DNA of 64,000 nt from Anoxybacterium sp963668245 (GTDB lineage: Bacteria > Bacillota > Clostridia > Peptostreptococcales > Anaerovoracaceae): assembly GCA_963668245.2 (NCBI GenBank), contig OY764195.2:1798001-1862000 (forward strand). Direction: 5' to 3'. Position numbers and translations under genes: made by a program. The notes under the pieces were generated by a model. That model did not search any database and was not told the origin of the DNA. It saw only the letters and a program-made list of their open reading frames with translations. Position 1 is the stretch's first letter. Every line of letters starts with the position of its first letter. Below, piece by piece: positions 16,523-25,606 of this stretch.

Positions 16523-19483
16523 ATGCTAAATAGCATGAAACTTAAAAACAAGATGATTCTAGGATTTTTGATCGTGGGCTTATTCTCTCTTTTGGTAGGT
16601 GCAGTTGGACTTAGCTCTGTATTTACCATGGATCAAAATACAAAAGCAATCTATTCTGATCATTTGATACCGACCACATTTCTTTTTGACATTCAAAAGA
16701 ATATGATGATGATGAATAATACCTATGATTTGATGCTTTATGAAAAAGATATTAATCAAACGAAAAAAAGAATAGAGCAAATTGAAGCACTGGCAGCGGA
16801 AAACGAAGCATTGATCAATCAGTATAATTCTGTGATGAAAAATGAAGCAGATGAACTTTATCAAAAATTTATCATTGATCTTGATGCTAGTAACTCAGAG
16901 AGGATAAAAATTAGTGAATGTCTGGCAGTGGATAATACCATAGAGGCTATGAATATAGCACCAAATTATCATGCTAGAGTGACTTTAGTCAATCGGGATA
17001 TTCAAAACTTAATTGATTTTCAAACCCAAACAGCCAACGACTATTTGTTGCGTACCGAACAGACCTTTGCCCAATCAATTATTTTTGTTGTTGGTATTTC
17101 AATACTATGTTTGATATTTGCTATTTTAGCGGGTTCATATCTGGCAAGAAAAATTAGCAAACCAATTGGTGCTATCGCAGATGCGGCAGAGCAATTGGCC
17201 GTTGGAAATATCGATATCGATGTGGAAACGGATTTAAAAGATGAAATTGGAGAATTATACGTTTCTTTTCAGCGGATGACAGAAAATACGCGCATGCAGG
17301 TGTCAATGGCTAAACGGATTGTAGCAGGGGATTTGGATATAGAAATTGTTCCCAGATCAGAAAAAGACATTCTTGGATTCTGTATGCAATCAGTGGTCAA
17401 CACTTTGCGATGCCTTGTGGATGAATCTAAGCATATGACAGAGGCGGCATTAAATGGTCAACTATCAAATCGTGGAGATAGCGAAAGTTTTTGTGGTGGA
17501 TATTATGACATTATTGAAGGATTTAATCAAACCTTAGACGCTGTTGTAAACCCTCTTCATACAGCAGCAAATCATCTAAAAAGAATTAGCTGTGGTGATA
17601 TACCAGAGCCCATTGCTATTGAATATCGGGGTGATTTTAATGAAATCCAGGTTAGTCTAAATACGTGTATTCAAGCTGTTTCAAATATGGTTGATGATGT
17701 AGAAATGCTGGCAGATGCTGCAATCAACGGCAGACTTGGTATGAGAGCAGATGAAAAAATACATCAGGGAAAATTTCAAGAAATTGTCGCGGGTTTTAAT
17801 CAGACGCTAGATGCAGTTACAGATCCTTTACAAATTGCATCATCTTCGATTCAGGAAATTGGCAAAGGAAGAATTCCTGATAAAATCATTGAAGATTATT
17901 CTGGAGCGTTTAATGATATTAAGACAAGCATCAATGATTGTATTGATGGTTTGGCAATATTGCTAGAAGGAAAAGAACTTTTACTTCACATGAGCAATAA
18001 TGATTTTTCAGGTCGACTAAGAGAAGATGGAAATGGGGTGTTTTTAGAAATTGCCCAATCAATCAATTATATGAATCACAATATTAGCGAAATGAAGGAT
18101 TTTATTTGTCACGTATCAGAAGGGGATTTCACTGATTTAGAATACCTGAAATTGGTTGGAAGGCGGAGCGAGCAAGACCAATTGATACCTTCTATAACCT
18201 TGATGATTGAAACATTAAATAGGCTAATCTCAGAAACAAATCAGTTAACTGAGCACGCAGTTCATGGGAAATTGGAACTAAGAGGAGATTCAAGCCAATA
18301 TTCAGGGGAATTTAAGAAACTAGTTGAGGGAATCAATCAAACCCTAGACGCAGTCAATGCACCTGTAAAAGAAGCATCGTTGGTCTTAAAAGAGCTATCA
18401 GAAGGTAATCTTTATACCTTGATGGAAGGGGAATATCGTGGTCAGCATGCAGAAATGAAAAATGCAATGAATGGAACCATTTTGAATTTAAAGCAATACA
18501 TAGAGGCAATCTCACTAGACTTAGCTGAGATTGGAAAAGGAAATTTGAGTTTTGAAGTGGGGCAAGATTTTAAGGGTAGTTTCATAAAGATTCAAGAATC
18601 AATGGGACAAATATTATGTAGACTCAATGAGGTAATGGGACAAATTGACCAATCGGCAGAGCAGGTGGCAATTGGTTCGAGACAAGTGGCAGATGGGAGC
18701 CAGGATTTATCAAGAGGGGCTATGGAGCAAGCATATGCGATTGAGGAATTATCTTCCTCGATTTCTGAAATATCAAATCAGATAAAGAATAGCACAGTTC
18801 ATGCGAATCAGGCAAAAAAATTGGCAATCACGGCGAAACTGAACGCTGAAAAAGGCAATGAACAAATGCAACAAATGCTTCATTCTATGTCGGATATTCA
18901 GGCATCCTCTATGGATATTTCAAAAATCATAAAAGTCATTGATGATATTGCATTTCAGACAAATATTTTAGCTTTAAATGCTGCAGTAGAAGCTGCACGT
19001 GCAGGGCAGAGTGGCAAAGGCTTTGCCGTTGTGGCAGAAGAAGTTCGAAATCTGGCAGTTAAGAGTGCAGAAGCAGCAAAGAAAACTTCTAATATGATTG
19101 AGGTTTCTTTAGGTCGTACAAAAGCGGGAATAGAAATTGCCGATGAAACGGCAAGATCATTTCAAGAAATCGTTTCATCGATTGAACAAGCTGCAGAATT
19201 AGTGATTAATATTTCTGCAACTTCAAATGACCAAGCGAGAGGAATCGATTTGATTAATAAAGGAATAGAGCAAGTTTCAATTGTAGTTCAAAGCAATTCT
19301 TCATCAGCAGAAGAAAGTGCTGCTATCAGTGAGCAACTATCGGGACAAGCAATGGTTTTAATGGAAACGATAGGTACATTTCAACGCAGTGAACGGATTC
19401 AAATGATAACAAAAAATAGCATCCCTTATATATTAGAACCACCGCAAAGTTTTGATTATGAAATCGTGGAGGAATGTTCTTAG
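16523..19483 (+). CDS. methyl-accepting chemotaxis protein with repeated HAMP-like modules
   Basis: 986 residues from the ATG at 16523, which follows AGAGGTGG by four bases. An N-terminal helix and a four-helix-bundle sensor cover about 30-180; a second transmembrane helix lies near 185-205; a HAMP domain comes next. Then follow cytoplasmic modules recurring with a period of about 91 residues, marked by GFNQTLDAV at nucleotides near 17518, 17791 and 18330. The signalling hairpin is at about 770-930 (GKGFAVVAEEVRNLAVKSAEAAKKT). It would pass a ligand signal to CheA; no che genes are near. Confidence 0.92.
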   Translation: MLNSMKLKNKMILGFLIVGLFSLLVGAVGLSSVFTMDQNTKAIYSDHLIPTTFLFDIQKNMMMMNNTYDLMLYEKDINQTKKRIEQIEALAAENEALINQYNSVMKNEADELYQKFIIDLDASNSERIKISECLAVDNTIEAMNIAPNYHARVTLVNRDIQNLIDFQTQTANDYLLRTEQTFAQSIIFVVGISILCLIFAILAGSYLARKISKPIGAIADAAEQLAVGNIDIDVETDLKDEIGELYVSFQRMTENTRMQVSMAKRIVAGDLDIEIVPRSEKDILGFCMQSVVNTLRCLVDESKHMTEAALNGQLSNRGDSESFCGGYYDIIEGFNQTLDAVVNPLHTAANHLKRISCGDIPEPIAIEYRGDFNEIQVSLNTCIQAVSNMVDDVEMLADAAINGRLGMRADEKIHQGKFQEIVAGFNQTLDAVTDPLQIASSSIQEIGKGRIPDKIIEDYSGAFNDIKTSINDCIDGLAILLEGKELLLHMSNNDFSGRLREDGNGVFLEIAQSINYMNHNISEMKDFICHVSEGDFTDLEYLKLVGRRSEQDQLIPSITLMIETLNRLISETNQLTEHAVHGKLELRGDSSQYSGEFKKLVEGINQTLDAVNAPVKEASLVLKELSEGNLYTLMEGEYRGQHAEMKNAMNGTILNLKQYIEAISLDLAEIGKGNLSFEVGQDFKGSFIKIQESMGQILCRLNEVMGQIDQSAEQVAIGSRQVADGSQDLSRGAMEQAYAIEELSSSISEISNQIKNSTVHANQAKKLAITAKLNAEKGNEQMQQMLHSMSDIQASSMDISKIIKVIDDIAFQTNILALNAAVEAARAGQSGKGFAVVAEEVRNLAVKSAEAAKKTSNMIEVSLGRTKAGIEIADETARSFQEIVSSIEQAAELVINISATSNDQARGIDLINKGIEQVSIVVQSNSSSAEESAAISEQLSGQAMVLMETIGTFQRSERIQMITKNSIPYILEPPQSFDYEIVEECS

Positions 19484-19525
19484 CTCACAATTATAAAATA
19501 AAAGGTAGAATAAAAGAATAGAATA

Positions 19526-19556
19526 AAAAAAAGTGGATTATGGAATCCACTTTTTG
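19526..19556. terminator. bidirectional terminator
   Basis: Stem GTGGATT (19533-19539) / AATCCAC (19544-19550), flanked by A- and T-runs that extend the pairing, closes both the chemoreceptor gene and the convergent zinc-ribbon gene. Confidence 0.85.
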
Positions 19557-19569
19557 TTTGAAACAAATA

Positions 19570-19746
19570 CTAATATCTATTTCCGTTGCCTCTGTTGTTA
19601 TTTCTTTGCTGTTTTTTTGCTGCTCTGCAAGCAGGGCATCTTTGTGGTTCGTTTTCGAATCCTTTTTCTTTGTAGAAAGTCTGTTCTCCTTCAGTAAATG
19701 TGAATTCACTGCCACAGTCTTTACAAACTAGAGTTTTATCTGCCAT
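19570..19746 (-). CDS. 58-residue zinc-ribbon protein
   Basis: A short gene read directly from the minus strand. It begins MADKTLVCKDCGSEF, has a second CxxC in QRCPACRAAKK and ends with an Asn/Arg-rich tail. The two CxxC pairs (C8/C11 and C37/C40) form the small zinc-ribbon domain found in many Firmicutes proteins of unknown function. An AGGAGG site lies eight bases before the ATG, a terminator follows, and a promoter lies upstream at 19868-19896, so the unit is complete. The basic tail suggests nucleic-acid contact. Confidence 0.88.
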   Translation of the reverse strand: MADKTLVCKDCGSEFTFTEGEQTFYKEKGFENEPQRCPACRAAKKQQRNNNRGNGNRY

Positions 19747-19863
19747 TCGGACTACCTCCTTTGTTTACTTTGGATCCAAAAATTAGAGACATCGTTCCCT
19801 TAATAAATCAAAGAAGTGTTGTCAAAAATAATTTAACCCGTGATTAATTATTTAAATCATTAA

Positions 19864-19897
19864 CTTGATTATATTACAATGATTATAAATAATCAAG
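19864..19897 (-). promoter_or_regulatory. promoter of the zinc-ribbon gene within an inverted repeat
   Basis: Minus-strand TTGATT (19896-19891), a 17-base spacer and TATAAT (19873-19868). A 9-base inverted repeat CTTGATTAT...ATAATCAAG (19864-19872, 19889-19897) encloses both boxes. Confidence 0.5.
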
Positions 19898-19954
19898 AAA
19901 AAAAACAAATATCTGTTGAAGAAAAAAGATGCTTGAATAGCCTTTTCACCTTCT

Positions 19955-21586
19955 TTATCGTCTTCTTGCTGGTCGACCTTTTGGTTTTTGTCTTTTACTA
20001 GCCTTTTCTATGACAACATTTCTACCACGGTGTGTAAAGTTTCGCAAATTGTTTAAAACTTCATCAGCAAATTCAGCTGGAACTTCAACAAAAGTAAAAT
20101 TCTTGTGAATATCAATTTCACCAATTAACTTTCCAGATACAGAAGTTTTGGATGCAATACTTTGAACAATATTCTTTGGTTGAATACGATCCATGGAACC
20201 GACGTTAAAGAATAATCGAACCATTCCTTCTTTTCGATATCTTACTTCTTCTTGATCAAGGTCTGATATCTCATAATTTCTGCTATCCAATTCGCCAAAA
20301 GCCATTTTGAAAAGAAGTGCAGCGATGTCTAATGTTGTTGCTTCATCAGAAGCGGAGAGCATTTTTTCAATGATAGAATGGTATTTTGAAAATGCCTCAG
20401 GAGTTTCTAATAAACCCAACACTTCACTGATGGCACCTTCTAACTTTACTTCTTCTACGTCTGATATAGTAGGTGGTTTCATTGGAAGAATTTCAGATTT
20501 TGTATATCGCTGAATATCCTTAAGTTTATAAATATCACGACCAAATATAAAGGAGTAGGAGACTCCTTTTTTGCCAGCACGCCCAGTTCTGCCAATTCTG
20601 TGCACATAATACTCTTCATCACTTGGGATGTCGTAATTAAATACGGCCTCTACGTTGTTGACGTCAATTCCTCTTGCAGCAACATCAGTTGCTACTAGGA
20701 TTTCAATTAACCCTTTTCTAAATTTATTCATAACTCGATCACGCTCAGTTTGCTTCATATCACCATGGAGCGCTTCCGCTGAATAGCCACGAGTCTGCAG
20801 AGACGAAGTTAATTCGTCAACGCGTTTTTTTGTATTACAAAATACCATCCCGAGCTTAATATTTTTTGCATCGATTAATCGACATAATAATTCAAGCTTT
20901 GAGTTTTCTCGGACCTCTAGATAGTATTGTTCAATGCTTGGTATGGTAAGTTGTTTGTGTGCGGTTTTTACATGTAAGGGGTCTTTTTGATATAGTTTGG
21001 TTAGATCCATGATTTCTTTTGGCATGGTTGCAGAAAAGAGAAGGGTTTGTCTATCTTCTGGGAGGTCTTTCAAAATCAAATCGATATCCTCACGAAAGCC
21101 CATATTAAGCATTTCATCAGCTTCATCTAAAATCATCATTCTAAGATTGGACAGCTTAAGCGTATGTCGTCGCATATGATCCATAATACGTCCAGGTGTT
21201 CCAATTACGATTTGAGGTTTTCCTTTTAAAGCCATAATCTGTCGATCGATAGATTGACCACCATATATTGGAAGGATTTTAATTCCTTTTTTATATTTGG
21301 AAACATTTTTTAGTTCTTCAGATACCTGAATTGCCAACTCACGGGTAGGGCAGAGTATCATGACTTGAACACCTAAATTCTGGGAATCTAACATTTCAAT
21401 GGCTGGGATACCAAAAGCACACGTTTTTCCAGTTCCTGTCTGAGCCTGTCCGATGATGTCTTTGCCCTCGAAGATAGGCGGAATCGCTTGTGACTGTATT
21501 GGAGTTGCTTCTTCAAAGCCCATAGCATCTAATGCTTTTTGAACTTCTGAAGAAAGATTTAATTGACTAAAGATTATATTTTCCAT
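19955..21586 (-). CDS. deaD: DEAD-box ATP-dependent RNA helicase (DeaD/CshA type)
   Basis: 543 residues. Motifs in order: Q-motif region, Walker A AQTGTGKT (about 47-54), PTRELA, DEAD, SAT, then the second RecA domain with ATDVAARGID and HRIGRTGRAG. The C-terminal part at about 455-525 is a DbpA-type RNA-binding domain (VRLFFNVGSMDRIQPKNIV), and the end is a basic tail rich in Arg and Lys. It remodels structured RNA in ribosome assembly, mRNA decay or cold growth. It stands alone on the minus strand with its own ribosome site. Confidence 0.93.
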   Translation of the reverse strand: MENIIFSQLNLSSEVQKALDAMGFEEATPIQSQAIPPIFEGKDIIGQAQTGTGKTCAFGIPAIEMLDSQNLGVQVMILCPTRELAIQVSEELKNVSKYKKGIKILPIYGGQSIDRQIMALKGKPQIVIGTPGRIMDHMRRHTLKLSNLRMMILDEADEMLNMGFREDIDLILKDLPEDRQTLLFSATMPKEIMDLTKLYQKDPLHVKTAHKQLTIPSIEQYYLEVRENSKLELLCRLIDAKNIKLGMVFCNTKKRVDELTSSLQTRGYSAEALHGDMKQTERDRVMNKFRKGLIEILVATDVAARGIDVNNVEAVFNYDIPSDEEYYVHRIGRTGRAGKKGVSYSFIFGRDIYKLKDIQRYTKSEILPMKPPTISDVEEVKLEGAISEVLGLLETPEAFSKYHSIIEKMLSASDEATTLDIAALLFKMAFGELDSRNYEISDLDQEEVRYRKEGMVRLFFNVGSMDRIQPKNIVQSIASKTSVSGKLIGEIDIHKNFTFVEVPAEFADEVLNNLRNFTHRGRNVVIEKASKRQKPKGRPARRR

Positions 21587-21704
21587 TCGTACCTTTATCC
21601 TTATAACTTCCTGTGATTCAATTTATGTAGAATAATTAATTGTATACTAAATGTTGACGTTATGCAAGGGAAAAGATAAAGAATTACTGAAAAAGAAAGA
21701 AAAA

Positions 21705-21735
21705 AAGAAAAAAGACTCGCCTCAGCGAGTCTTTT
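21705..21735 (-). terminator. terminator of the NCS1-hydantoinase unit
   Basis: Perfect 11-base-pair stem AAAAGACTCGC / GCGAGTCTTTT with a four-base loop, followed on the minus strand by T-rich sequence. Confidence 0.88.
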
Positions 21736-21744
21736 GATATGATA

Positions 21745-23148
21745 TTAGAGATTTGGTCCAGTTAATTTAATTGGCTTACACTTGATGAGTTTTCCGTCAC
21801 CCTTGTTTCCTAAGAACTCACCATCTTTATATACGAGTTTTCCTCTGCTATATGTTGCAATTGGGTACCCCTTGATAGCTGCACCTTCCCAAATAGTATG
21901 GTCAAGATTACCGTGCATTTCACTATTTTTGATTGTAACATTTTTCTTTGGATCGTAAATTACGATATCAGCATCGAGTCCTGGCTGAAGAGCACCTTTC
22001 ACATGGTCAAGACCGAAGAGCTTTGCTGGGTTTGTCGCGCAAAGTTCGATTGCCTTGCTAAATGAAATTCTGCCTTTGTTTGCTTCCGAAAGGATGTAAG
22101 GATACATATTTTCGATGCCTGCACATCCATTTGGAATTGTAGTAAAGTTTCCAGGAGTTCCATCCTTTTTCACAATACCCCAATCTTTTTCTGCCTGAGT
22201 GAATGGGCAGTGGTCAGTTGCAATTGTAGCAATATCACCAGACTGGATTGCAGCCCAAATGGCATCCTGAGATTCTTTTCCCTTCATTGGAGGGGAACAA
22301 ACGAAATCTCTGCCTCTTTCTCTTTTATAAACTTCTTTTGTGAAGTGAAGGTACTGAGGACAAGTTTCAGCAAAAATAGGATAACCCTCGTCTCTTGCCT
22401 GAATGACAGCCTCTACCCCTTGTTTATCTGCCAAATGTACGATGTATAATGATGTTCCTGCCATTTTTGCAAGATTGATTGCTCTCACATCAGCTTCGCC
22501 TTCAACATCTTCATTTTTGGACATATAATGCCACCAAGCGTCTGTTTTACCTTCTGCAAGGTATTGTTTTACTAAAATATTGTTTACATCTCTATTTTCG
22601 GCATGTACACCAACCAAAGCTCCAATTTTCGCAGCTTTTTGGAGTACTTGATAAAAAGAGCCATCATCTACACCGAAGTCGTAAACCATAAACACTTTAA
22701 AAGAAGGGATTCCGAACTTAACTGCTTCTTCCATTGAGTCTAGAAGTTCTGGAGTAGTAACATCGCAAACGCCTACATGGAAGGAGTAGTCTACAGCTGC
22801 ATCTGGTGCAGCAATAGCATCTCTTCTTTTTACAGCGTCCAGCATTGTTTCGCCTTTGCCTTGAAGTACAAAATCAAATACTGTTGTAGTTCCGCCACAA
22901 GCTGCAGACCGAGTTCCAGTATAGTAATCATCTGATGAAATAGTACCACCAAAAGGCATTGCAAGATGAGTATGTCCATCAATAGCCCCAGGAAGAACCA
23001 TTTTTCCTTTCGCATCAACCACTTCGGTGTCTTTTAGTGGTTTAATACCTTGTCCAACAGCTTGAATTTTACCGTCTTTTACTGCGATATCGGCTTTAAA
23101 TGTTGAGTTTGCGGTAACGAGGGTACCGTTTTTGATTAAAAGATCCAA
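21745..23148 (-). CDS. hydA: dihydropyrimidinase / D-hydantoinase
   Basis: 467 residues, an amidohydrolase of the cyclic-ureide type. The metal ligands are visible in order: HTH in PGAIDGHTHL, the lysine to be carboxylated in SFKVFMVY, the histidines in VGVHAENRD and IVHLADKQG, and the aspartate in ATDHCPF. It opens hydantoin, dihydropyrimidine or similar rings. The start is TTG, eight bases after GGAGG. It follows an NCS1 transporter, so uptake and ring opening of a nucleobase-like or hydantoin nitrogen source are the likely joint role. Substrate choice cannot be read from sequence. Confidence 0.9.
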   Translation of the reverse strand: MDLLIKNGTLVTANSTFKADIAVKDGKIQAVGQGIKPLKDTEVVDAKGKMVLPGAIDGHTHLAMPFGGTISSDDYYTGTRSAACGGTTTVFDFVLQGKGETMLDAVKRRDAIAAPDAAVDYSFHVGVCDVTTPELLDSMEEAVKFGIPSFKVFMVYDFGVDDGSFYQVLQKAAKIGALVGVHAENRDVNNILVKQYLAEGKTDAWWHYMSKNEDVEGEADVRAINLAKMAGTSLYIVHLADKQGVEAVIQARDEGYPIFAETCPQYLHFTKEVYKRERGRDFVCSPPMKGKESQDAIWAAIQSGDIATIATDHCPFTQAEKDWGIVKKDGTPGNFTTIPNGCAGIENMYPYILSEANKGRISFSKAIELCATNPAKLFGLDHVKGALQPGLDADIVIYDPKKNVTIKNSEMHGNLDHTIWEGAAIKGYPIATYSRGKLVYKDGEFLGNKGDGKLIKCKPIKLTGPNL

Positions 23149-23201
23149 TTCAAAAACCTCCTTTTTTACGCATTGATTTGCGCAATTGTTCTCATATGAG
23201 T

Positions 23202-23228
23202 AGGAGCCCTTGGGTCACAAGGGCTCCT
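23202..23228 (-). other. strong mRNA hairpin between NCS1 and hydantoinase genes
   Basis: Perfect 10-base-pair stem AGGAGCCCTT / AAGGGCTCCT with a seven-base loop and no T-run on either side. It probably acts in mRNA processing or stability, or as partial attenuation, rather than as a full terminator. Confidence 0.65.
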
Positions 23229-23274
23229 GACAGGTTATTATAAAGTTAATTATAATCAATATAAAGCGGATGTA

Positions 23275-24786
23275 TTATCTTTCTGTTAATGCAGCTTCTT
23301 CTTCATCACTTACGAAGGAAACTGTATCGTTCTTCATTAATACTACATAAACAGCAAATGCCACAATAAAACCAAATACGTAACCGTTTACAGCAATCCA
23401 TTTTAGCTGAGTAACGCCTAAGTTACCAAGTGTTGGAAGGATAAATCCAGCAACCCAAGCGATAACTGCTTTGATATTCCAACCGCTCTGGTACCAGTAT
23501 CTGCCTTCTTTTCCCTGGAAGAGAGCCATTACGTCGATGTTTCTCTTTTTCACTACATAGTAGTCTGCGATAAAGATTGCAGCTACAGGAGCAAGGATAC
23601 CTCCGTAAGTGTTGAGCCATCCAAAGATGTATGAACCAGCACCACCGAAAATCCACCAAGGGCGATAAAGAACTGCAAGAACACAAGCAAGTGTTACACC
23701 CATCTTGTAGCTGATTACTTTTGGTGCAAGGTTAGAGAATCCATTTGCAGGAGCCACTACGTTTGCAGCGATGTTTGTAGTCAATGTTGCTACAATAACA
23801 CCAAGAGAAGCAAGAACTACGATAAATGGATTGTCCAGCTGCATCAATACAGAAGTTGGGTCGAAGATTGCTTCGCCCTGTACTAATTTTGTGGACTGAG
23901 CAAAGATAGCTCCAATAAATGCACATGCAGCCATAGCAACAGGCATTCCGTACAATTGTCCTCTGAACTGTGATTTTTGAGATTTTGCGTATCTGGAGAA
24001 GTCAGGAATGTTAAGAGCCATTGTTGCCCAGAATGCAATATTGCCTGTTAGACCTCCGAGGAAGATGTAAGCAAATCCACCATTTCCTGCTATCATGTCT
24101 CCGTCAGTTGTTGCAGCTAAAAGATCACCAAAGCTATAACCACCGCCAGAAGCAAGTGCGATAGACCAGATAAATAATGCTACAGTTAGGACAATCAGAA
24201 TTGGAGAACCAACAGCTTCCAAATACTTGATACTTTCAGAACCCATAACTGTAATAAACCAAGTTAAGAAAAGAAAAATTCCGAATCCGATAAAAGGAGC
24301 TGCGGAAGAAGCTTTGAACGCTGGAACTAAAGCACCAACTAAAGATACAATAGCGCCGCCGCCGATCCAAGCTTGAACTGCATTCCATCCGCAAGCAGTA
24401 AGTGCTCTTGAGATAGAAGGAACGTGTGCTCCGATAGAACCGAATGCTAATCTTGCAAATACAGGGAATGGAAGACCATACTTTGTACCTGCATGGGAGT
24501 TCAACTGAATAGGAATTAGGATAATGATGTTACCCAGTGCAACGTTGAATACGGAAAGCCAAGGGGACAATCCCAATGCTACCAAAGAGGAAGCCATTGT
24601 GAAGGAAGGAATACATACTGACATTCCGACCCAAAGCATTGCAATGTGATAAGTAGACCAAGTTCTTTGTGAAATCGGTGTAGGTGCCAAGTCTTCATTA
24701 TAATACTTGGATGAAGATAACTCGGCACGTGCAGCATCTGTTAATTCATACAGACCGCCACTTTCTTTTTGCGTGTACTTTGACAT
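23275..24786 (-). CDS. NCS1-family nucleobase/hydantoin/allantoin permease
   Basis: 503 residues with about twelve transmembrane helices. The N-terminal region ISQRTWSTYHIAMLWVGMSVCIPSF is typical of the NCS1 family, and NIPDFSRYAKSQKSQFRGQ of the central loop. It imports hydantoins, allantoin, cytosine or uracil by cation symport. GGAGG lies before the ATG. The hydantoinase gene follows 126 bases downstream in the same direction. Confidence 0.9.
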   Translation of the reverse strand: MSKYTQKESGGLYELTDAARAELSSSKYYNEDLAPTPISQRTWSTYHIAMLWVGMSVCIPSFTMASSLVALGLSPWLSVFNVALGNIIILIPIQLNSHAGTKYGLPFPVFARLAFGSIGAHVPSISRALTACGWNAVQAWIGGGAIVSLVGALVPAFKASSAAPFIGFGIFLFLTWFITVMGSESIKYLEAVGSPILIVLTVALFIWSIALASGGGYSFGDLLAATTDGDMIAGNGGFAYIFLGGLTGNIAFWATMALNIPDFSRYAKSQKSQFRGQLYGMPVAMAACAFIGAIFAQSTKLVQGEAIFDPTSVLMQLDNPFIVVLASLGVIVATLTTNIAANVVAPANGFSNLAPKVISYKMGVTLACVLAVLYRPWWIFGGAGSYIFGWLNTYGGILAPVAAIFIADYYVVKKRNIDVMALFQGKEGRYWYQSGWNIKAVIAWVAGFILPTLGNLGVTQLKWIAVNGYVFGFIVAFAVYVVLMKNDTVSFVSDEEEAALTER

Positions 24787-24833
24787 TAAAACACCTCCAT
24801 AAAAATATACAGTTGTAAGATTATTACTTGTTC

Positions 24834-24861
24834 ATTATACAACACAATGTTATAAATGTAA
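24834..24861 (-). promoter_or_regulatory. promoter of the NCS1-hydantoinase unit
   Basis: Minus-strand TTACAT (24861-24856), a 16-base spacer and TATAAT (24839-24834), about 48 bases before the start codon. Confidence 0.6.
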
Positions 24862-24904
24862 CTAGTTTTTTTAATAAAATTATTTATTATTTTTTAACTT
24901 TTAA

Positions 24905-24919
24905 AATTTTCTGACAATT
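24905..24919. promoter_or_regulatory. CodY-box-like sequence
   Basis: AATTTTCTGACAATT differs at one position from the published CodY consensus AATTTTCWGAAAATT. It lies about 44 bases upstream of the NCS1 -35 box. A codY gene is present in this window. Confidence 0.45.
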
Positions 24920-24971
24920 ACAAAACCGTGGTGGTAATCAATTTGCTGAATACCAAACCACGGTTTTGTAA
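24918..24971 (-). terminator. long inverted repeat after the second tetR gene
   Basis: A perfect 15-base arm (24918-24932) and its complement (24957-24971) bracket 24 bases that can extend the stem further. It lies 11 bases after the TetR stop. The minus-strand T content after the stem is modest, so it is a likely terminator but not a textbook one. Confidence 0.6.
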
Positions 24972-24982
24972 CTAATTTGCGG

Positions 24983-25606
24983 TTATTTTAAAATATTGAT
25001 AATTAATTGGTTAAATTCTTCTCTGCTTTTTGAAGTATACATCTGTCGAATCTTTTCGGATGCCAATAGCTCAAGGGGCTGGAAGGGGGCGGAATGAAAT
25101 CCAACATAAAAATTAATTGCACCCATAACCGAAATGGTCGCTAGCAACGAATCTACCTGTGCAAATTCACCTTTTTCAATACCTTCTTCAATGATACGAT
25201 ATACAAAGGAAAATTTTTTATTCACTAATTTGTGTATGGACTCCATAAAAGCAGTATTCTGTAAAAAGTAAGACCGCTTCATTAAATCCATTAGCAAGTT
25301 TTGACTAAAAACGAAATTCTCTAGATTTTTCAACTCAAAATCAATGTATTGTTTGATTTTATTTTCACAATCTGTACAGGAAGAGATGATGTCTGAAAGA
25401 TTCTCATATCGATCCAATATTTTGATTTGAAACAATTGAAACAAAATTGATTCTTTGCTATCAAAGTATTCGTAAACAGTTCCTTTTCCAATACCAGCCT
25501 TTTCGGCAATATCTATAATTTTTGTGTCATGATAGCCGTTTGCCTGAAACAGGTGATAAGCTGAATCCAGTATCATATCTCGTTTTGTCGTGGTTTGCTT
25601 GGTCAT
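24983..25606 (-). CDS. TetR-family regulator of the second RND operon
   Basis: 207 residues with an N-terminal helix-turn-helix at about 28-50 (IDIAEKAGIGKGTVYEYFDSK). The ATG overlaps the permease stop codon (ATGA), and GGAGG lies inside the permease end, so it is the third gene of the efflux operon. It probably binds the two GGTC-type sites at 29865-29886 and 29933-29949 and controls its own operon. Confidence 0.9.
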   Translation of the reverse strand: MTKQTTTKRDMILDSAYHLFQANGYHDTKIIDIAEKAGIGKGTVYEYFDSKESILFQLFQIKILDRYENLSDIISSCTDCENKIKQYIDFELKNLENFVFSQNLLMDLMKRSYFLQNTAFMESIHKLVNKKFSFVYRIIEEGIEKGEFAQVDSLLATISVMGAINFYVGFHSAPFQPLELLASEKIRQMYTSKSREEFNQLIINILK

